64,000 nt of DNA from Olivibacter sp. XZL3 (GCF_004368405.1 NZ_SBJH01000095.1:93888-157887), one strand, 5' to 3'. Counted from the first letter of the stretch, positions 52,504 to 62,104 are shown. Made by a program: numbers and translations. The notes: generated by a model not told the origin, from the letters alone.

Positions 52504-52901
52504 CTAACTAAATTTGTTTTTAAAAGCAATGAAGTCCTGCCTACCGTAGAAGACAGGTTATATGAGTTGTTATTTTTTCTGAATAGAACTCAAGTGGTTT
52601 CACTGGTTATTTTTTTCTGTTACACACAGGACCACGCTCACCGCGCATGCCTGTATTTTCATATAACACTATCAAATGTTAAGCCGAAATTAACCATTTA
52701 CCCCAGGCATTTTCCGAATCACTCTTTGGCAGGATTTTTTCTGTGTCCTAAAAAGATCATAACAGCGGCTTTAAGCGTGTTACATCGCTTTTTCACATGA
52801 TCGTTCTCGAAGTACTTAAAATTCAAAAAAGCTTATTTTTTTATTATTAAAATATTTTGGAGAGGTTTTGTATAGATGATAGACGTCCTAGTATATCATC
52901 T
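52504..52901. other. Divergent intergenic region, AT-rich, no gene
   Basis: 398 bases between the DUF4142 gene and the sugar dehydrogenase gene. No coding frame with family features is seen; an open frame that runs from within the DUF4142 gene into this region is antisense to it. The region holds the candidate words TTACATCG and CATGATCGTT (52780-52805) and, directly at the dehydrogenase start, an inverted repeat. Confidence 0.6.
52780..52805 (+). promoter_or_regulatory. Candidate shared motif upstream of the sugar dehydrogenase gene
   Basis: TTACATCG and CATGATCGTT within 26 bases. The same two words lie before the manganese catalase gene, in the other order. It is about 97 bases upstream of the dehydrogenase ATG. 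Confidence 0.3.
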
Positions 52902-52904
52902 ATG
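52871..52904 (+). promoter_or_regulatory. Hairpin covering the start codon of the sugar dehydrogenase gene
   Basis: AGATGATA with TATCATCT extends to a 10-bp stem plus a G-T pair and a 12-base loop. The 3' arm includes the first bases of the ATG at 52902, so the folded message would hide the start codon. Confidence 0.4.
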
Positions 52905-54350
52905 AATCTGTACATTTTATTTATTATTTTATTTTACACATTAACGTTCAAACCCCATCCGCAGGAACCAAAGTTCGATCGACGCATCCTCGCTAAAAAT
53001 CTCGCCGATCCGTGGGAGGTAAGCTATGGGCCTGATGATCACTTGTGGGTCACTGAATCTAAGGGATACCGTATTCTCCGGATAGATCCCGAAACGGGGA
53101 AGCAGGCCGTCGTTTTAGACCTAAATTCTGAGCGTGAGTTTCCCAGATACGACACCTTAAAAACAGCAGGTAAACCATGGCCGCAGGGTGGTTTAATGGG
53201 GATGGCCTTACATCCCTACTTTTTACGAGGCAAACCCTACGTTTACATTGCCTTTGTGTATGCTTTCGAAGGAAAGGACAAAGCAGGGAAGGGCTGTGCC
53301 CTTGCTTTCGGCGGTTGCTTCTTCCGCACTAAGATTGTGCGTTACCGATACAACAAAGAGCAGAACCAACTCGAAAGTCCGCAAACCATAGACGCAAATA
53401 TACCGGGAAGCAACGATCATAATGGCGGACGTTTACTTATTGCAGCCCAGGGCGACAAACACTTTCTGTTTTATAGTGTAGGCGATTTAGGTGCCGGCCA
53501 ATTCGATAATGGGGGGCGCACCAACCACGCACAAAACCCCGACATAAAAGAGGGAAAAATACTCCGTTATAATTTGGAGCCGGATGAAGACAAACAGCCT
53601 GAGCACCAATGGATACCCAATAGCAACCCCTTTAACCGGGAGGGAACGCAATATGCAAGCTACAGCGTTGGACATCGCAATCCTCAGGGCCTAACTTACC
53701 TATCGATAAATGATGCAGACAGAATCTATTCCTGCGAACACGGGCCCTTTTCGGATGATGAAATAAACCTCATCGAAGCCGGCAAAAATTACGGACATCC
53801 GTTGATAATCGGTTACGACGACGGCAATTACAACGGGCTGGCTGCCGGGGCATCAGATAAAGGAGAGTTGCCAGGGAAATGGCATACGACCTATCCCTTG
53901 ATCACCGACGAGAAAAAACTCGCCGCGACACTCGGAGCCAACTATCGGAATCCGCTTTATGCATTTAATCCGACCGACAATACATCACTTAAAAATCTGT
54001 TGGAAGCCATTGTCTCTTCCAAAAGCCCGGAGTGGGAGTCGATCGCCCCCAGTAGCATCGAAGCGTATTCCGCAGCACAGATACCTGGTTGGAAGAATAG
54101 CCTGTTGATTACAACGCTGAAGGCCGGCAAGTTAATTCGTTTACAGCTTTCGGACGATGGCCGACGGGTAGTAGGCGAGCCCGAAGAATACTTTGCAGGA
54201 AAACTGCGTTACCGCGATCTGGCCATCTCGCCCGACGGTAGAACGATCTACCTGATTACCGACCGATCATCCGTCACCTCTGGTCCGACCGAAGAGAACC
54301 CCGACGAAACGGATTTGCGCGGCTGTCTTTTAGTATTCACCTACCGTTAA
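52902..54350 (+). CDS. PQQ-dependent sugar dehydrogenase (Gdh/sorbosone type)
   Basis: 482 residues from MNLYILFIILFYTLTFKPHP; a TTG 45 bases upstream would add a segment that overlaps the hairpin and is less likely. The N-terminus is a secretion signal, so the enzyme is periplasmic or extracellular. It has the six-bladed propeller of soluble glucose/sorbosone dehydrogenases: LADPWEVSYGPDDHLWVTE, GLMGMALHPYF, SNDHNGGRLLI, SVGHRNPQGLTYL and EHGPFSDDEINLIEAGKNYG carry the catalytic histidine and ligand residues. It oxidises aldoses or related sugars with PQQ; whether PQQ is made here is unknown, as no pqq genes are in the window. Confidence 0.87.
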   Translation: MNLYILFIILFYTLTFKPHPQEPKFDRRILAKNLADPWEVSYGPDDHLWVTESKGYRILRIDPETGKQAVVLDLNSEREFPRYDTLKTAGKPWPQGGLMGMALHPYFLRGKPYVYIAFVYAFEGKDKAGKGCALAFGGCFFRTKIVRYRYNKEQNQLESPQTIDANIPGSNDHNGGRLLIAAQGDKHFLFYSVGDLGAGQFDNGGRTNHAQNPDIKEGKILRYNLEPDEDKQPEHQWIPNSNPFNREGTQYASYSVGHRNPQGLTYLSINDADRIYSCEHGPFSDDEINLIEAGKNYGHPLIIGYDDGNYNGLAAGASDKGELPGKWHTTYPLITDEKKLAATLGANYRNPLYAFNPTDNTSLKNLLEAIVSSKSPEWESIAPSSIEAYSAAQIPGWKNSLLITTLKAGKLIRLQLSDDGRRVVGEPEEYFAGKLRYRDLAISPDGRTIYLITDRSSVTSGPTEENPDETDLRGCLLVFTYR

Positions 54351-54578
54351 ACCTCAAATTTTAAGGCCACAGTAGGAGCGCGCAGCGACATCTTCAAGAC
54401 ACCAACATGCATTATCTGCTATAGTAGTGTAAGTTATTCAGTACCTAATAAAAATCATTCCAAATATAAAATAGTTAGCGCTATCAGGCTTTTTAAAGGC
54501 CGCTTTCAAGCCGCTTATAGCCTGCAACGCAAAAAAACAAGGTATTTTTTGGTTGGCCGCTTTCGCGGTTATACAATG

Positions 54579-54608
54579 GCACTATTCTGAGACATAATAA
54601 GATAGTGC
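54579..54608 (+). promoter_or_regulatory. Leader hairpin before glgE
   Basis: GCACTAT and ATAGTGC flank a 16-base loop and are followed by TTTTCC, only 32 bases before the glgE ATG. It could be a weak terminator or attenuator. Upstream of it TATACAAT with TTGGTT 17 bases before is a possible promoter, which would put the hairpin near the 5' end of the message. Confidence 0.35.
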
Positions 54609-54639
54609 TTTTCCAAATGCATTCAAAATTAAATCGGGG

Positions 54640-56583
54640 ATGAATAACATAACAGGTCAAAGACGGGTCTATATCAGCGGGGTTATGCCTACTGTTGATA
54701 ATGGTGCCTATCCGTCGAAGGCGACCGTACATACTGCTTTCAATTTCACGGCCGACATTTTTGCGGACGGGCATGACCAGTTATCGGCCAGCTTGTTCAT
54801 CAGGCATGAGAACGACAGCGAATGGCAGGAAGTCGGCATGCGGCATTTGATTAACGATCATTGGATTGCCTCTTATCGTTTTGAAAAGAGAGGCGTACAC
54901 CTTTTCGCCATAAAAGCATGGGTAAATCATTATGACTCCTGGATAAGTGGTTTAGTGAAAAAGCTGAATGCCAATCAGGATGTCCGCGTAGACTTATTAA
55001 TCGGTGCGAATTTGCTAGAAGAGGCCGCTGCCGTGCTCAGCACTCCCGACGCGAAACTTAATCAGTGGATAACCGCCTTACGGGAAGGCCATATAGACGA
55101 AGACTTACTAAAAGAATTGACCGAAGAAGCAAGGCTCATTATGCGCTTACACCGTCGAGAGGCGTTCACCTCTGTTACTCCGACTTACAAAATAGAGGCG
55201 GAGCGGCGTAAAGCGGGATACAGTACCTGGTACGAGCTATTCCCAAGATCAACAGCAGCAATACCGGGGCACCACGGCACTTTTCGTGATGTACAACGCT
55301 TATTGCCGCGGATTGCTCAAATGGGATTTGATGTACTGTATTTGCCGCCTATTCATCCCATCGGTGAGGTGAAAAGAAAAGGAAAGAACAATGCGCTCGT
55401 AGCCAATCCGGAAGAACCCGGGTCACCTTGGGCTATAGGTAGCCGCCACGGCGGACACAAATCGATCCACCCACAGTTAGGCACCTTGGCGGACTTTCAG
55501 GAATTAATAAGCGCCGCTAAGGACTACGACATAGAGATCGCAATGGACATCGCTTTTCAATGTGCCCCCGATCATCCCTATGTGCAGCTTCATCCAAACT
55601 GGTTTAAATGGCGGCCTGACGGAACCATTCAATACGCCGAAAATCCGCCAAAACGTTACGAAGATATCCTTCCATTTGACTTTGAAACAGCGGATTGGAA
55701 AAACCTATGGAATGAGCTTAAAAGTGTACTTGATTATTGGATTGAAGTGGGTATCAGCATCTTCCGGATAGACAATCCGCATACAAAAGCACTTGCTTTC
55801 TGGGAATGGGTAATTGGAGAAATCCGCAAAGAGAAACCGTCGGTCATTTTTCTTGCCGAAGCCTTTACCAGACCTAGAATTATGGAGCAATTGGCTAAAG
55901 GCGGCTTCAACCAGTCGTATAGCTATTTCACTTGGCGTAACACAAAATGGGAGCTTGAGACCTACATGCGCGAGCTTACGAAGACCGAGATGCGGCACTA
56001 CTTTAGGCCCTGCTTTTGGCCCAACACGCCCGACATCCTGCCGCCTATACTGAGTGAAGGCGGAGAAAATGCTCACATCACACGCGTCATACTGGCCGCC
56101 ACGCTCTCTGCCAACTATGGACTTTATGGGCCGGTATATGAATTTGGAATAAACGATCCTCATCCGGGAAAAGAAGAATATACAAATAATGAAAAATATG
56201 AAATAAAACATTGGAATTGGAACCGATATAGCCGAACAGGAGAAATTATCGCCCGACTTAACAGAATCAGAAAACAGCATCCAGCGTTGCAGAACACGTA
56301 TAACATTGAATTTGCGGAAAGCCAAAACGATCAGCTCATTTGTTATGTAAAAGTGGATCATGAAGCTCAGGACAGATTAATCATTGCCGTAAATCTTGAT
56401 CTATTTCATACACAAGGAGCTTTGGTCAAAATTCCGCTATCCGTGCTTCAACTCGACGAAAGCCGCTCCTATTACCTATTCGATCTGTTGAGCGGCGACA
56501 AATATGAATGGTTCGGTGAGTCGAATTATATTGAATTGAACCCTTATCTCATGCCAGCCCATGTTTTTTATGTAAACCAATAA
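54640..56583 (+). CDS. glgE: Alpha-1,4-glucan:maltose-1-phosphate maltosyltransferase
   Basis: 647 residues, GH13_3 family. Transfers maltose from maltose-1-phosphate onto growing alpha-1,4-glucan chains in the cytoplasm. Domain order: N-terminal beta domain, four-helix segment with YPRSxxP-like YELFPRSTAAIPGHHGTF at about 202, then the (beta/alpha)8 barrel with VLYLPPIHPIGEVKRKGKNN. The catalytic aspartate is 378 (IFRIDNPHTKA), the acid/base glutamate 407 (IFLAEAFTRPR) and the third aspartate 465 (WPNTPDILPP). Followed by treS-mak at 6 bases and glgB: all steps of the GlgE pathway after trehalose in one operon. A GGGG directly before the ATG is a rare good ribosome-binding site here. Confidence 0.95.
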   Translation: MNNITGQRRVYISGVMPTVDNGAYPSKATVHTAFNFTADIFADGHDQLSASLFIRHENDSEWQEVGMRHLINDHWIASYRFEKRGVHLFAIKAWVNHYDSWISGLVKKLNANQDVRVDLLIGANLLEEAAAVLSTPDAKLNQWITALREGHIDEDLLKELTEEARLIMRLHRREAFTSVTPTYKIEAERRKAGYSTWYELFPRSTAAIPGHHGTFRDVQRLLPRIAQMGFDVLYLPPIHPIGEVKRKGKNNALVANPEEPGSPWAIGSRHGGHKSIHPQLGTLADFQELISAAKDYDIEIAMDIAFQCAPDHPYVQLHPNWFKWRPDGTIQYAENPPKRYEDILPFDFETADWKNLWNELKSVLDYWIEVGISIFRIDNPHTKALAFWEWVIGEIRKEKPSVIFLAEAFTRPRIMEQLAKGGFNQSYSYFTWRNTKWELETYMRELTKTEMRHYFRPCFWPNTPDILPPILSEGGENAHITRVILAATLSANYGLYGPVYEFGINDPHPGKEEYTNNEKYEIKHWNWNRYSRTGEIIARLNRIRKQHPALQNTYNIEFAESQNDQLICYVKVDHEAQDRLIIAVNLDLFHTQGALVKIPLSVLQLDESRSYYLFDLLSGDKYEWFGESNYIELNPYLMPAHVFYVNQ

Positions 56584-56589
56584 TTTGTT

Positions 56590-59500
56590 ATGGAAAACGG
56601 CCAATTAGACAACCAGCTTCACTGGTACAAAGATGCCATCATATATGAGCTACATATTAAAGCGTTCCGCGATGGAAACTGCGATGGCGTGGGCGATTTT
56701 GATGGGCTACTCCAAAAACTTGACTATTTAAAAGATTTGGGTATTAACACCATTTGGTTGCTTCCTTTTTATCCTTCGCCGCTGCGCGACGACGGATACG
56801 ACATTGCCGACTACTATAATATCAATCCATCGTACGGGGATATTAAAAAGTTTAAACGTCTTCTGAAGGAAGCGCACAAACGTGGCCTGAAAGTAATTAC
56901 CGAACTGGTTATTAACCATACCTCCGATCAACATCCGTGGTTCCAGCGAGCGCGCAACGCTCCCAAAGGCTCTGATTACCGAAACTATTACGTTTGGACT
57001 GATGACCCCACGCAATATGCAGAAGCGCGTATAATTTTTCAGGATTTTGAGACCTCAAACTGGTCGTGGGATCCGGTAGCCCAACAGTACTATTGGCATC
57101 GTTTCTTCCATCACCAGCCGGATCTCAATTATGACAGTCCCTTGGTGCAAAAGGAAGTGTTCAATATACTGAACTATTGGTGCGCAATGGGAGTTGATGG
57201 CTTTCGGCTCGATGCGGTTCCTTACCTCTTTGAACGAGAAGGCACCAACTGCGAAAATCTGCCGGAAACACATGCTTTTCTCAAAAAGCTTCGTGCGCAT
57301 ATCGACCTCCATTACCCGGGCACCCTCCTTTTGGCAGAAGCCAACATGTGGCCGGAAGACTCGGCGGCTTATTTTGGAAATGGCGATGAATGTCATATGA
57401 ACTACCACTTTCCGGTTATGCCGAGGATGTTTATGGCATTGCAAATGGAAGACAGATATCCCATTATCGATATTTTTGAGCAAACGCCCGCCATTCCAAC
57501 CATTTGCCAATGGGCTATTTTCTTAAGAAATCACGACGAACTTACACTTGAGATGGTGACTGATGAGGAGCGAGATTATATGTATAAGGTTTACGTTAAA
57601 GATCCCGTTGCTAGAATCAATTTAGGCATTCGGCACCGCTTGGCACCTTTGATGGAGAACAATCGAAAGAAAATCGAACTGTTGAATTCTTTACTATTCT
57701 CCTTACCCGGCACCCCGGTGATATACTATGGTGATGAAATAGGTATGGGCGATAACTACTACCTGGGCGATCGGGACGGCGTCCGTACGCCCATGCAATG
57801 GCATCCCGACCGAAACGGAGGCTTCTCCGAGGCTAATCCGCAACGCTTATATCTCCCGCTCATTCTGGATCCTGAATATCATTACGAATCTGTCAATGTT
57901 GAACTCCAATCGCGAAATACCTCTTCGCTCCTCTGGTGGATGAAAAGAATGATCAGTACGCGTAAAAAATATAAGGCCTTTGGACGCGGCGATATTCAAT
58001 TCATCTACAGTGAAAATGCCAAGATTTTGGCTTTTACAAGAAGCTATGAAGACGAAATTATGCTTGTCGTCGCCAACCTTTCGCGCTTTTCTCAGGCTGC
58101 AGAACTGTTTCTGGAAGCTTATAAAGGCTTTGTGCCGATTGAAATTTTAAGTCGCAACCGGTTCCCCATTATAAAGGAAGATGCCCCTTATTTTTTCACT
58201 TTGGGGCCTTATGCGAGTCAAACCTTTCTATTGGAGAAAGTCCATCCCGAAATGGAAAACGATGATAGGTTAGACCTAATTGAGATCGGCGACTGGAAAG
58301 AACTGTTGGAAGACCCCACTATTGGGCGGTTGGAACACGGCATCTTGGTGGATTACATGATGAAATTACGCTGGTTTGGTGGGAAAGGCAAAGGCCCTGA
58401 AAGCCTCCGCATTATCGACCATGCCACTATTGGAATGGAGGAAGGAACTTGTTTTGTGCTGCTAATAGAAGTGTCTTACCGCGACGGACTGCCGGAAATG
58501 TATCAGCTGCCTGTGGCATTCGGTAAAGGCCAATTTTCCTATCGACTACAAGACAACTGCCCACAGTCGATCATTGCTTTGCTAAAAATTGGCAATAATG
58601 AAGGTGTTCTGTACGATGCTATTTACGGAATCGAACTGCAACAGGCCATTATTTCCAACATGGTTGGAAATCGCCGCGCCAGTCAAAAAAACGGACAGCT
58701 CACCTTTTTAGGGAACAGGAAGGTAAAAAGCCATTTGATAGCGAATCCGAGGCCAAGACCACGCGTACTCAGTGCCGAACAGAGCAATACCTCCATTGTA
58801 TACGACAATACCTTTTATTTAAAAATTTACCGAAAGGTCGATGCGATTATTAATCCAGATGTCGAAATGATCGCCTATTTATCAGGAAAAGCCCGGTTTA
58901 AACACGTCCCGGCCTATCTTGGACGGATACAGTGGGAGTTTAAATCCGGCCGTACAATGGTGTTGGCCATGATGCAGGAAATGGCTAAAAGCAATAGCGA
59001 CGGCTGGGCTTATATGCTCGACCGCCTAAATGACTTTAACGAAAAAGTGCTGTCCCATTCAGATCCTAACTCATTGCTAGAGGAAGCGAAGGGAAATTTA
59101 TTGCGCCCGCTCGCATTCGACCAGATACCAGAGAACATGCAGCTATTACTCGAAGGAAACTTGGCGGAGACCGTTAGGCTACTGGGCACAAGAACAGCAG
59201 AAATGCACCTAGCCTTATCGAAGCCAACGGAGCAGCCGGAGTTCAAGCCCGAACCGTTTTCTTTACATTATCAACGTTCTCTGTATTCGTCTCTGCAGTC
59301 GCTGGTAAGAGCGAGCTTCCAAAGCCTTCAGAAAAACCTCGGAAATCTTAACGAAGAAACGCAGGCGGAAGCAAAAGAGGTCTTGTCGCTTCGTGAGAAG
59401 GTGCTGAGCACTATGAAGCGAATCTATGGCCGTCGCATCGAGGCTATCAAAACCCGTATTCATGGCGACTACCATCTGGGTCAGGTACTTTTCACAGGGA

Positions 59501-59907
59501 AAGATTTTCTGATATTGGACTTTGAGGGCGAGCCGGCCAGAAGCTACAGCGAAAGGCGCTTGAAGTTCTCCCCACTGCGTGATGTGGCCGGTATGCTGCG
59601 CTCGTTACACTATGCCGCTTTTGGCAGTTTGTTCTTAGACAATCAAGTGCGAAAGGATGACATGAAAATATTGACGCCCTTTGTTGAGCAATGGTATCAC
59701 TATATGAGCGGCTTTTTCATGGGGGCCTACCTCGACAAAGTGAAGGAGGCGGCATTTATACCGTCAGAATTGGATGATTTGAAAATAATGATGGACGTAT
59801 ATTTGCTACAAAAGGCCGTGTATGAACTAAGTTACGAGATTAACAACCGGCCCGACTGGTTGATTGTTCCATTACGCGGAATCAAGGCAATTTTAAAAGA
59901 AGTTTAG
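56590..59907 (+). CDS. treS: Trehalose synthase-maltokinase fusion
   Basis: 1105 residues. The N-terminal half (about 1-560) is TreS (GH13_16), interconverting trehalose and maltose: WLLPFYPSPLRDDGYDIADY, nucleophile Asp208 in GFRLDAVPYLF, acid/base Glu250 in LLAEANMWPED and Asp316 in LRNHDELTLEMV. The C-terminal half (about 580-1105) is maltokinase (Pep2/Mak): WFGGKGKG opens it, and the kinase site follows an aminoglycoside-phosphotransferase pattern with Asp960 in IHGDYHLGQVLF and Asp977 in LDFEGEP. Together they make maltose-1-phosphate for GlgE from trehalose and ATP. Fusion of the two is common in Proteobacteria and others. Same transcript as glgE and glgB. Confidence 0.95.
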   Translation: MENGQLDNQLHWYKDAIIYELHIKAFRDGNCDGVGDFDGLLQKLDYLKDLGINTIWLLPFYPSPLRDDGYDIADYYNINPSYGDIKKFKRLLKEAHKRGLKVITELVINHTSDQHPWFQRARNAPKGSDYRNYYVWTDDPTQYAEARIIFQDFETSNWSWDPVAQQYYWHRFFHHQPDLNYDSPLVQKEVFNILNYWCAMGVDGFRLDAVPYLFEREGTNCENLPETHAFLKKLRAHIDLHYPGTLLLAEANMWPEDSAAYFGNGDECHMNYHFPVMPRMFMALQMEDRYPIIDIFEQTPAIPTICQWAIFLRNHDELTLEMVTDEERDYMYKVYVKDPVARINLGIRHRLAPLMENNRKKIELLNSLLFSLPGTPVIYYGDEIGMGDNYYLGDRDGVRTPMQWHPDRNGGFSEANPQRLYLPLILDPEYHYESVNVELQSRNTSSLLWWMKRMISTRKKYKAFGRGDIQFIYSENAKILAFTRSYEDEIMLVVANLSRFSQAAELFLEAYKGFVPIEILSRNRFPIIKEDAPYFFTLGPYASQTFLLEKVHPEMENDDRLDLIEIGDWKELLEDPTIGRLEHGILVDYMMKLRWFGGKGKGPESLRIIDHATIGMEEGTCFVLLIEVSYRDGLPEMYQLPVAFGKGQFSYRLQDNCPQSIIALLKIGNNEGVLYDAIYGIELQQAIISNMVGNRRASQKNGQLTFLGNRKVKSHLIANPRPRPRVLSAEQSNTSIVYDNTFYLKIYRKVDAIINPDVEMIAYLSGKARFKHVPAYLGRIQWEFKSGRTMVLAMMQEMAKSNSDGWAYMLDRLNDFNEKVLSHSDPNSLLEEAKGNLLRPLAFDQIPENMQLLLEGNLAETVRLLGTRTAEMHLALSKPTEQPEFKPEPFSLHYQRSLYSSLQSLVRASFQSLQKNLGNLNEETQAEAKEVLSLREKVLSTMKRIYGRRIEAIKTRIHGDYHLGQVLFTGKDFLILDFEGEPARSYSERRLKFSPLRDVAGMLRSLHYAAFGSLFLDNQVRKDDMKILTPFVEQWYHYMSGFFMGAYLDKVKEAAFIPSELDDLKIMMDVYLLQKAVYELSYEINNRPDWLIVPLRGIKAILKEV

Positions 59908-59919
59908 GCATACGAATCA

Positions 59920-61854
59920 ATGATCATGAATACAAATCCGCAGACCGATTCCATACCACTATTCACAGCCTTCGATTTAGGCTTGTTTAAGGAGGGCAAA
60001 CATTACCAGCTTTATAATAAGCTGGGAGCCCATTTAGTGAGCGAGGCGAATGGACAAGGCGCTTACTTCGCCGTATGGGCTCCTAATGCGGAACAGGTGT
60101 CCGTCATTGGCGACTTTAACTACTGGGACCGTACTGCAAATGTCATGTCTCGCAGACCCGACGACTCCGGAATCTGGGAATTGTATATTCCGGAAAGACG
60201 GGAGGGAGATCTTTACAAATATTATATTAAGGGATATAATGGCTATGAGGTTGAAAAAGGAGATCCTTATGCGTATAGCTGGGAAGAGCCACCGCGGACC
60301 GCCTCTCGCCTCGTCGACCTAAGCTACGTTTGGCATGATGAGCGGTGGTTAGAGAAACAAACCCATACCGACATTTTTACCGTTCCTTTGACGATTTATG
60401 AAACACACATAGGCTCTTGGAAACGGAAGGGAATGGAGGGCAAGAGCTTCTTAAGCTATCGAGAACTCGCTTTGGAACTACCTGCTTACTGTAAAGAGCT
60501 TGGCTTCAATTATGTCGAATTTATGCCGGTGATGGAACACCCTTTTTACGGATCGTGGGGTTATCAAGTTGTCGGCTATTTCGCACCGAGCAGCCGCTAC
60601 GGGAGCCCACAAGACTTCATGTATCTGGTAGACACCCTTCATCAACAGGGTATAGGCGTCATTCTGGATTGGGTGCCTTCTCACTTTCCTACCGACGAAC
60701 ATGGATTGGGCTTCTTTGACGGCACGCACCTGTACGAGCATGCCGACCCGAGGAAGGGTTTTCATCCGGATTGGAAGAGCAGCATTTTTAATTACGATCG
60801 AAATGAAGTACGCGCCTTTCTAATCTCAAATGCTCTTTTCTGGATAGAGAAGTACCATATCGACGGCTTACGTGTAGATGCCGTTGCCTCTATGCTTTAT
60901 CTGGACTATTCGCGGGAAGACGGTCAGTGGATTCCAAATAAATATGGCGGCAGGGAAAACTTAGAAGCGATTCAATTTCTTCAAGAACTGAATGATGCTG
61001 TACATGTATATTACCCACGAGCCTTCACCATCGCAGAAGAATCAACGTCCTGGCCAAATGTTACGGGTCCTATCCAAAGAGGCGGTTTGGGTTTTGACTT
61101 CAAATGGATGATGGGATGGATGCACGACACCTTAGCGTATTTCCAAAAAGATCCCATCTATCGTCGCCATCATCAAAGTCAGCTGACCTTCAGCATGGTC
61201 TACGCTTTTTCCGAAAAATTTGTTCTTCCTTTATCACACGACGAAGTGGTATATGGGAAGGGTTCGCTCTTGCAAAAAATGCCTGGCGATTCTTGGCAGC
61301 AGTTTGCCAATCTCCGCTTATTGTACGCGTTTATGTATGGACATCCAGGAGCTAAAATGCTTTTTATGGGCGCAGAATACGGAAAACGGGATGAATGGCA
61401 GCATGACGATTCCTTGAACTGGGACGAGCAAACCGGTATTGCAAACGCAGGGCTATCCCTATTCATTCGTGATTTAAATGACTTTTATCGGCGAGAACCG
61501 GCCATGTACATCCACAATTATGACCCAAAAGGCTTTGCATGGAATGCTATAGACGATACTGTAAACAGCGTCATCAGCTGGGTTCGAATGAGTGACGAGG
61601 AAGACGACAGCCTTTTCTTCATCGCAAACTTCACCCCTATTGTAAGAAAAAACTATCGTATCGGTGTGCATAAAAGCGGCTTTTATACTGAAATTCTTAA
61701 TTCTGACAATCTCAGATATAATGGAAGTGACGTATTAAATGATGCGGTTATCGAAGCTGCACCGATCCCCTATCATGGTCGCACCCATTCGTTGTCGCTT
61801 CTGCTTCCGCCCTTAAGCGTTATCGTCGTGAAATATAAGCACGGCTATTATTGA
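59920..61854 (+). CDS. glgB: 1,4-alpha-glucan branching enzyme
   Basis: 644 residues, GH13_9. Cuts alpha-1,4 chains and rejoins them as alpha-1,6 branches. The N-terminal carbohydrate module (FAVWAPNAEQVSVIGDFNYWD) precedes the barrel. Catalytic residues: Asp320 in LRVDAVASMLYLDY, Glu373 in FTIAEESTSWP, Asp441 in LPLSHDEVVYGKGS. MPVMEHPFYGSWGYQV is another signature. The N-terminus is short compared with E. coli GlgB (728 residues), lacking the extra N1 module. A second ATG two codons downstream is an equal start candidate. It ends the operon 12 bases after treS-mak. Confidence 0.96.
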   Translation: MIMNTNPQTDSIPLFTAFDLGLFKEGKHYQLYNKLGAHLVSEANGQGAYFAVWAPNAEQVSVIGDFNYWDRTANVMSRRPDDSGIWELYIPERREGDLYKYYIKGYNGYEVEKGDPYAYSWEEPPRTASRLVDLSYVWHDERWLEKQTHTDIFTVPLTIYETHIGSWKRKGMEGKSFLSYRELALELPAYCKELGFNYVEFMPVMEHPFYGSWGYQVVGYFAPSSRYGSPQDFMYLVDTLHQQGIGVILDWVPSHFPTDEHGLGFFDGTHLYEHADPRKGFHPDWKSSIFNYDRNEVRAFLISNALFWIEKYHIDGLRVDAVASMLYLDYSREDGQWIPNKYGGRENLEAIQFLQELNDAVHVYYPRAFTIAEESTSWPNVTGPIQRGGLGFDFKWMMGWMHDTLAYFQKDPIYRRHHQSQLTFSMVYAFSEKFVLPLSHDEVVYGKGSLLQKMPGDSWQQFANLRLLYAFMYGHPGAKMLFMGAEYGKRDEWQHDDSLNWDEQTGIANAGLSLFIRDLNDFYRREPAMYIHNYDPKGFAWNAIDDTVNSVISWVRMSDEEDDSLFFIANFTPIVRKNYRIGVHKSGFYTEILNSDNLRYNGSDVLNDAVIEAAPIPYHGRTHSLSLLLPPLSVIVVKYKHGYY

Positions 61855-61896
61855 TCTCACGCTAATTCCGCTATATAACCCGAATAAGTCCCAAAA

Positions 61897-61932
61897 AAAG
61901 CCCCTTGTTATCTCTCGACAGCAAGAGGCTTT
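61897..61932 (-). terminator. Minus-oriented hairpin after glgB
   Basis: AAAGCC-C-CTTG pairs with CAAG-A-GGCTTT, one mismatch. The run of T is on the minus strand (seven T), so it stops minus-strand transcripts; on the plus strand the stem alone may still cause pausing at the end of the glgB transcript. Confidence 0.65.
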
Positions 61933-62077
61933 AGTGGAAAAATACTAAAACAACACGTCTCTTTCTATACGCAATAACCCTTCCATTATCTCGCACACAA
62001 ACACTGAATCTAACAACGCACTCCGCTTGGATTACGAGGGAGCAGGCTCGCCTATTCTATGTATGTTTCATAAAAAA

Positions 62078-62104
62078 ACCACGATGTCATCTCGACAACG
62101 TGGT
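62078..62104 (-). terminator. Terminator of the small minus-strand gene
   Basis: ACCACG pairs with CGTGGT, with an inner GTC/GAC stem, and is followed on the minus strand by seven T residues. It lies 34 bases beyond the stop of the 71-residue gene. Confidence 0.75.

Noticed and set aside
52198..52800. Open frame on the plus strand of about 200 residues
   Set aside because: Mostly antisense to the DUF4142 lipoprotein gene, with no recognisable domain; the lipoprotein has a signal peptide and family sequence.
52857..52901. TTG start of the sugar dehydrogenase
   Set aside because: The extra 15 residues are charged and would precede the signal peptide, making secretion unlikely.
54493..54774. 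Minus-strand frame upstream of and overlapping glgE
   Set aside because: Overlaps the conserved N-terminal part of GlgE; no homology features.
55705..56361. Open frame on the minus strand of about 218 residues
   Set aside because: Fully inside glgE, in antisense; Cys/Phe-rich shadow composition with no family features.
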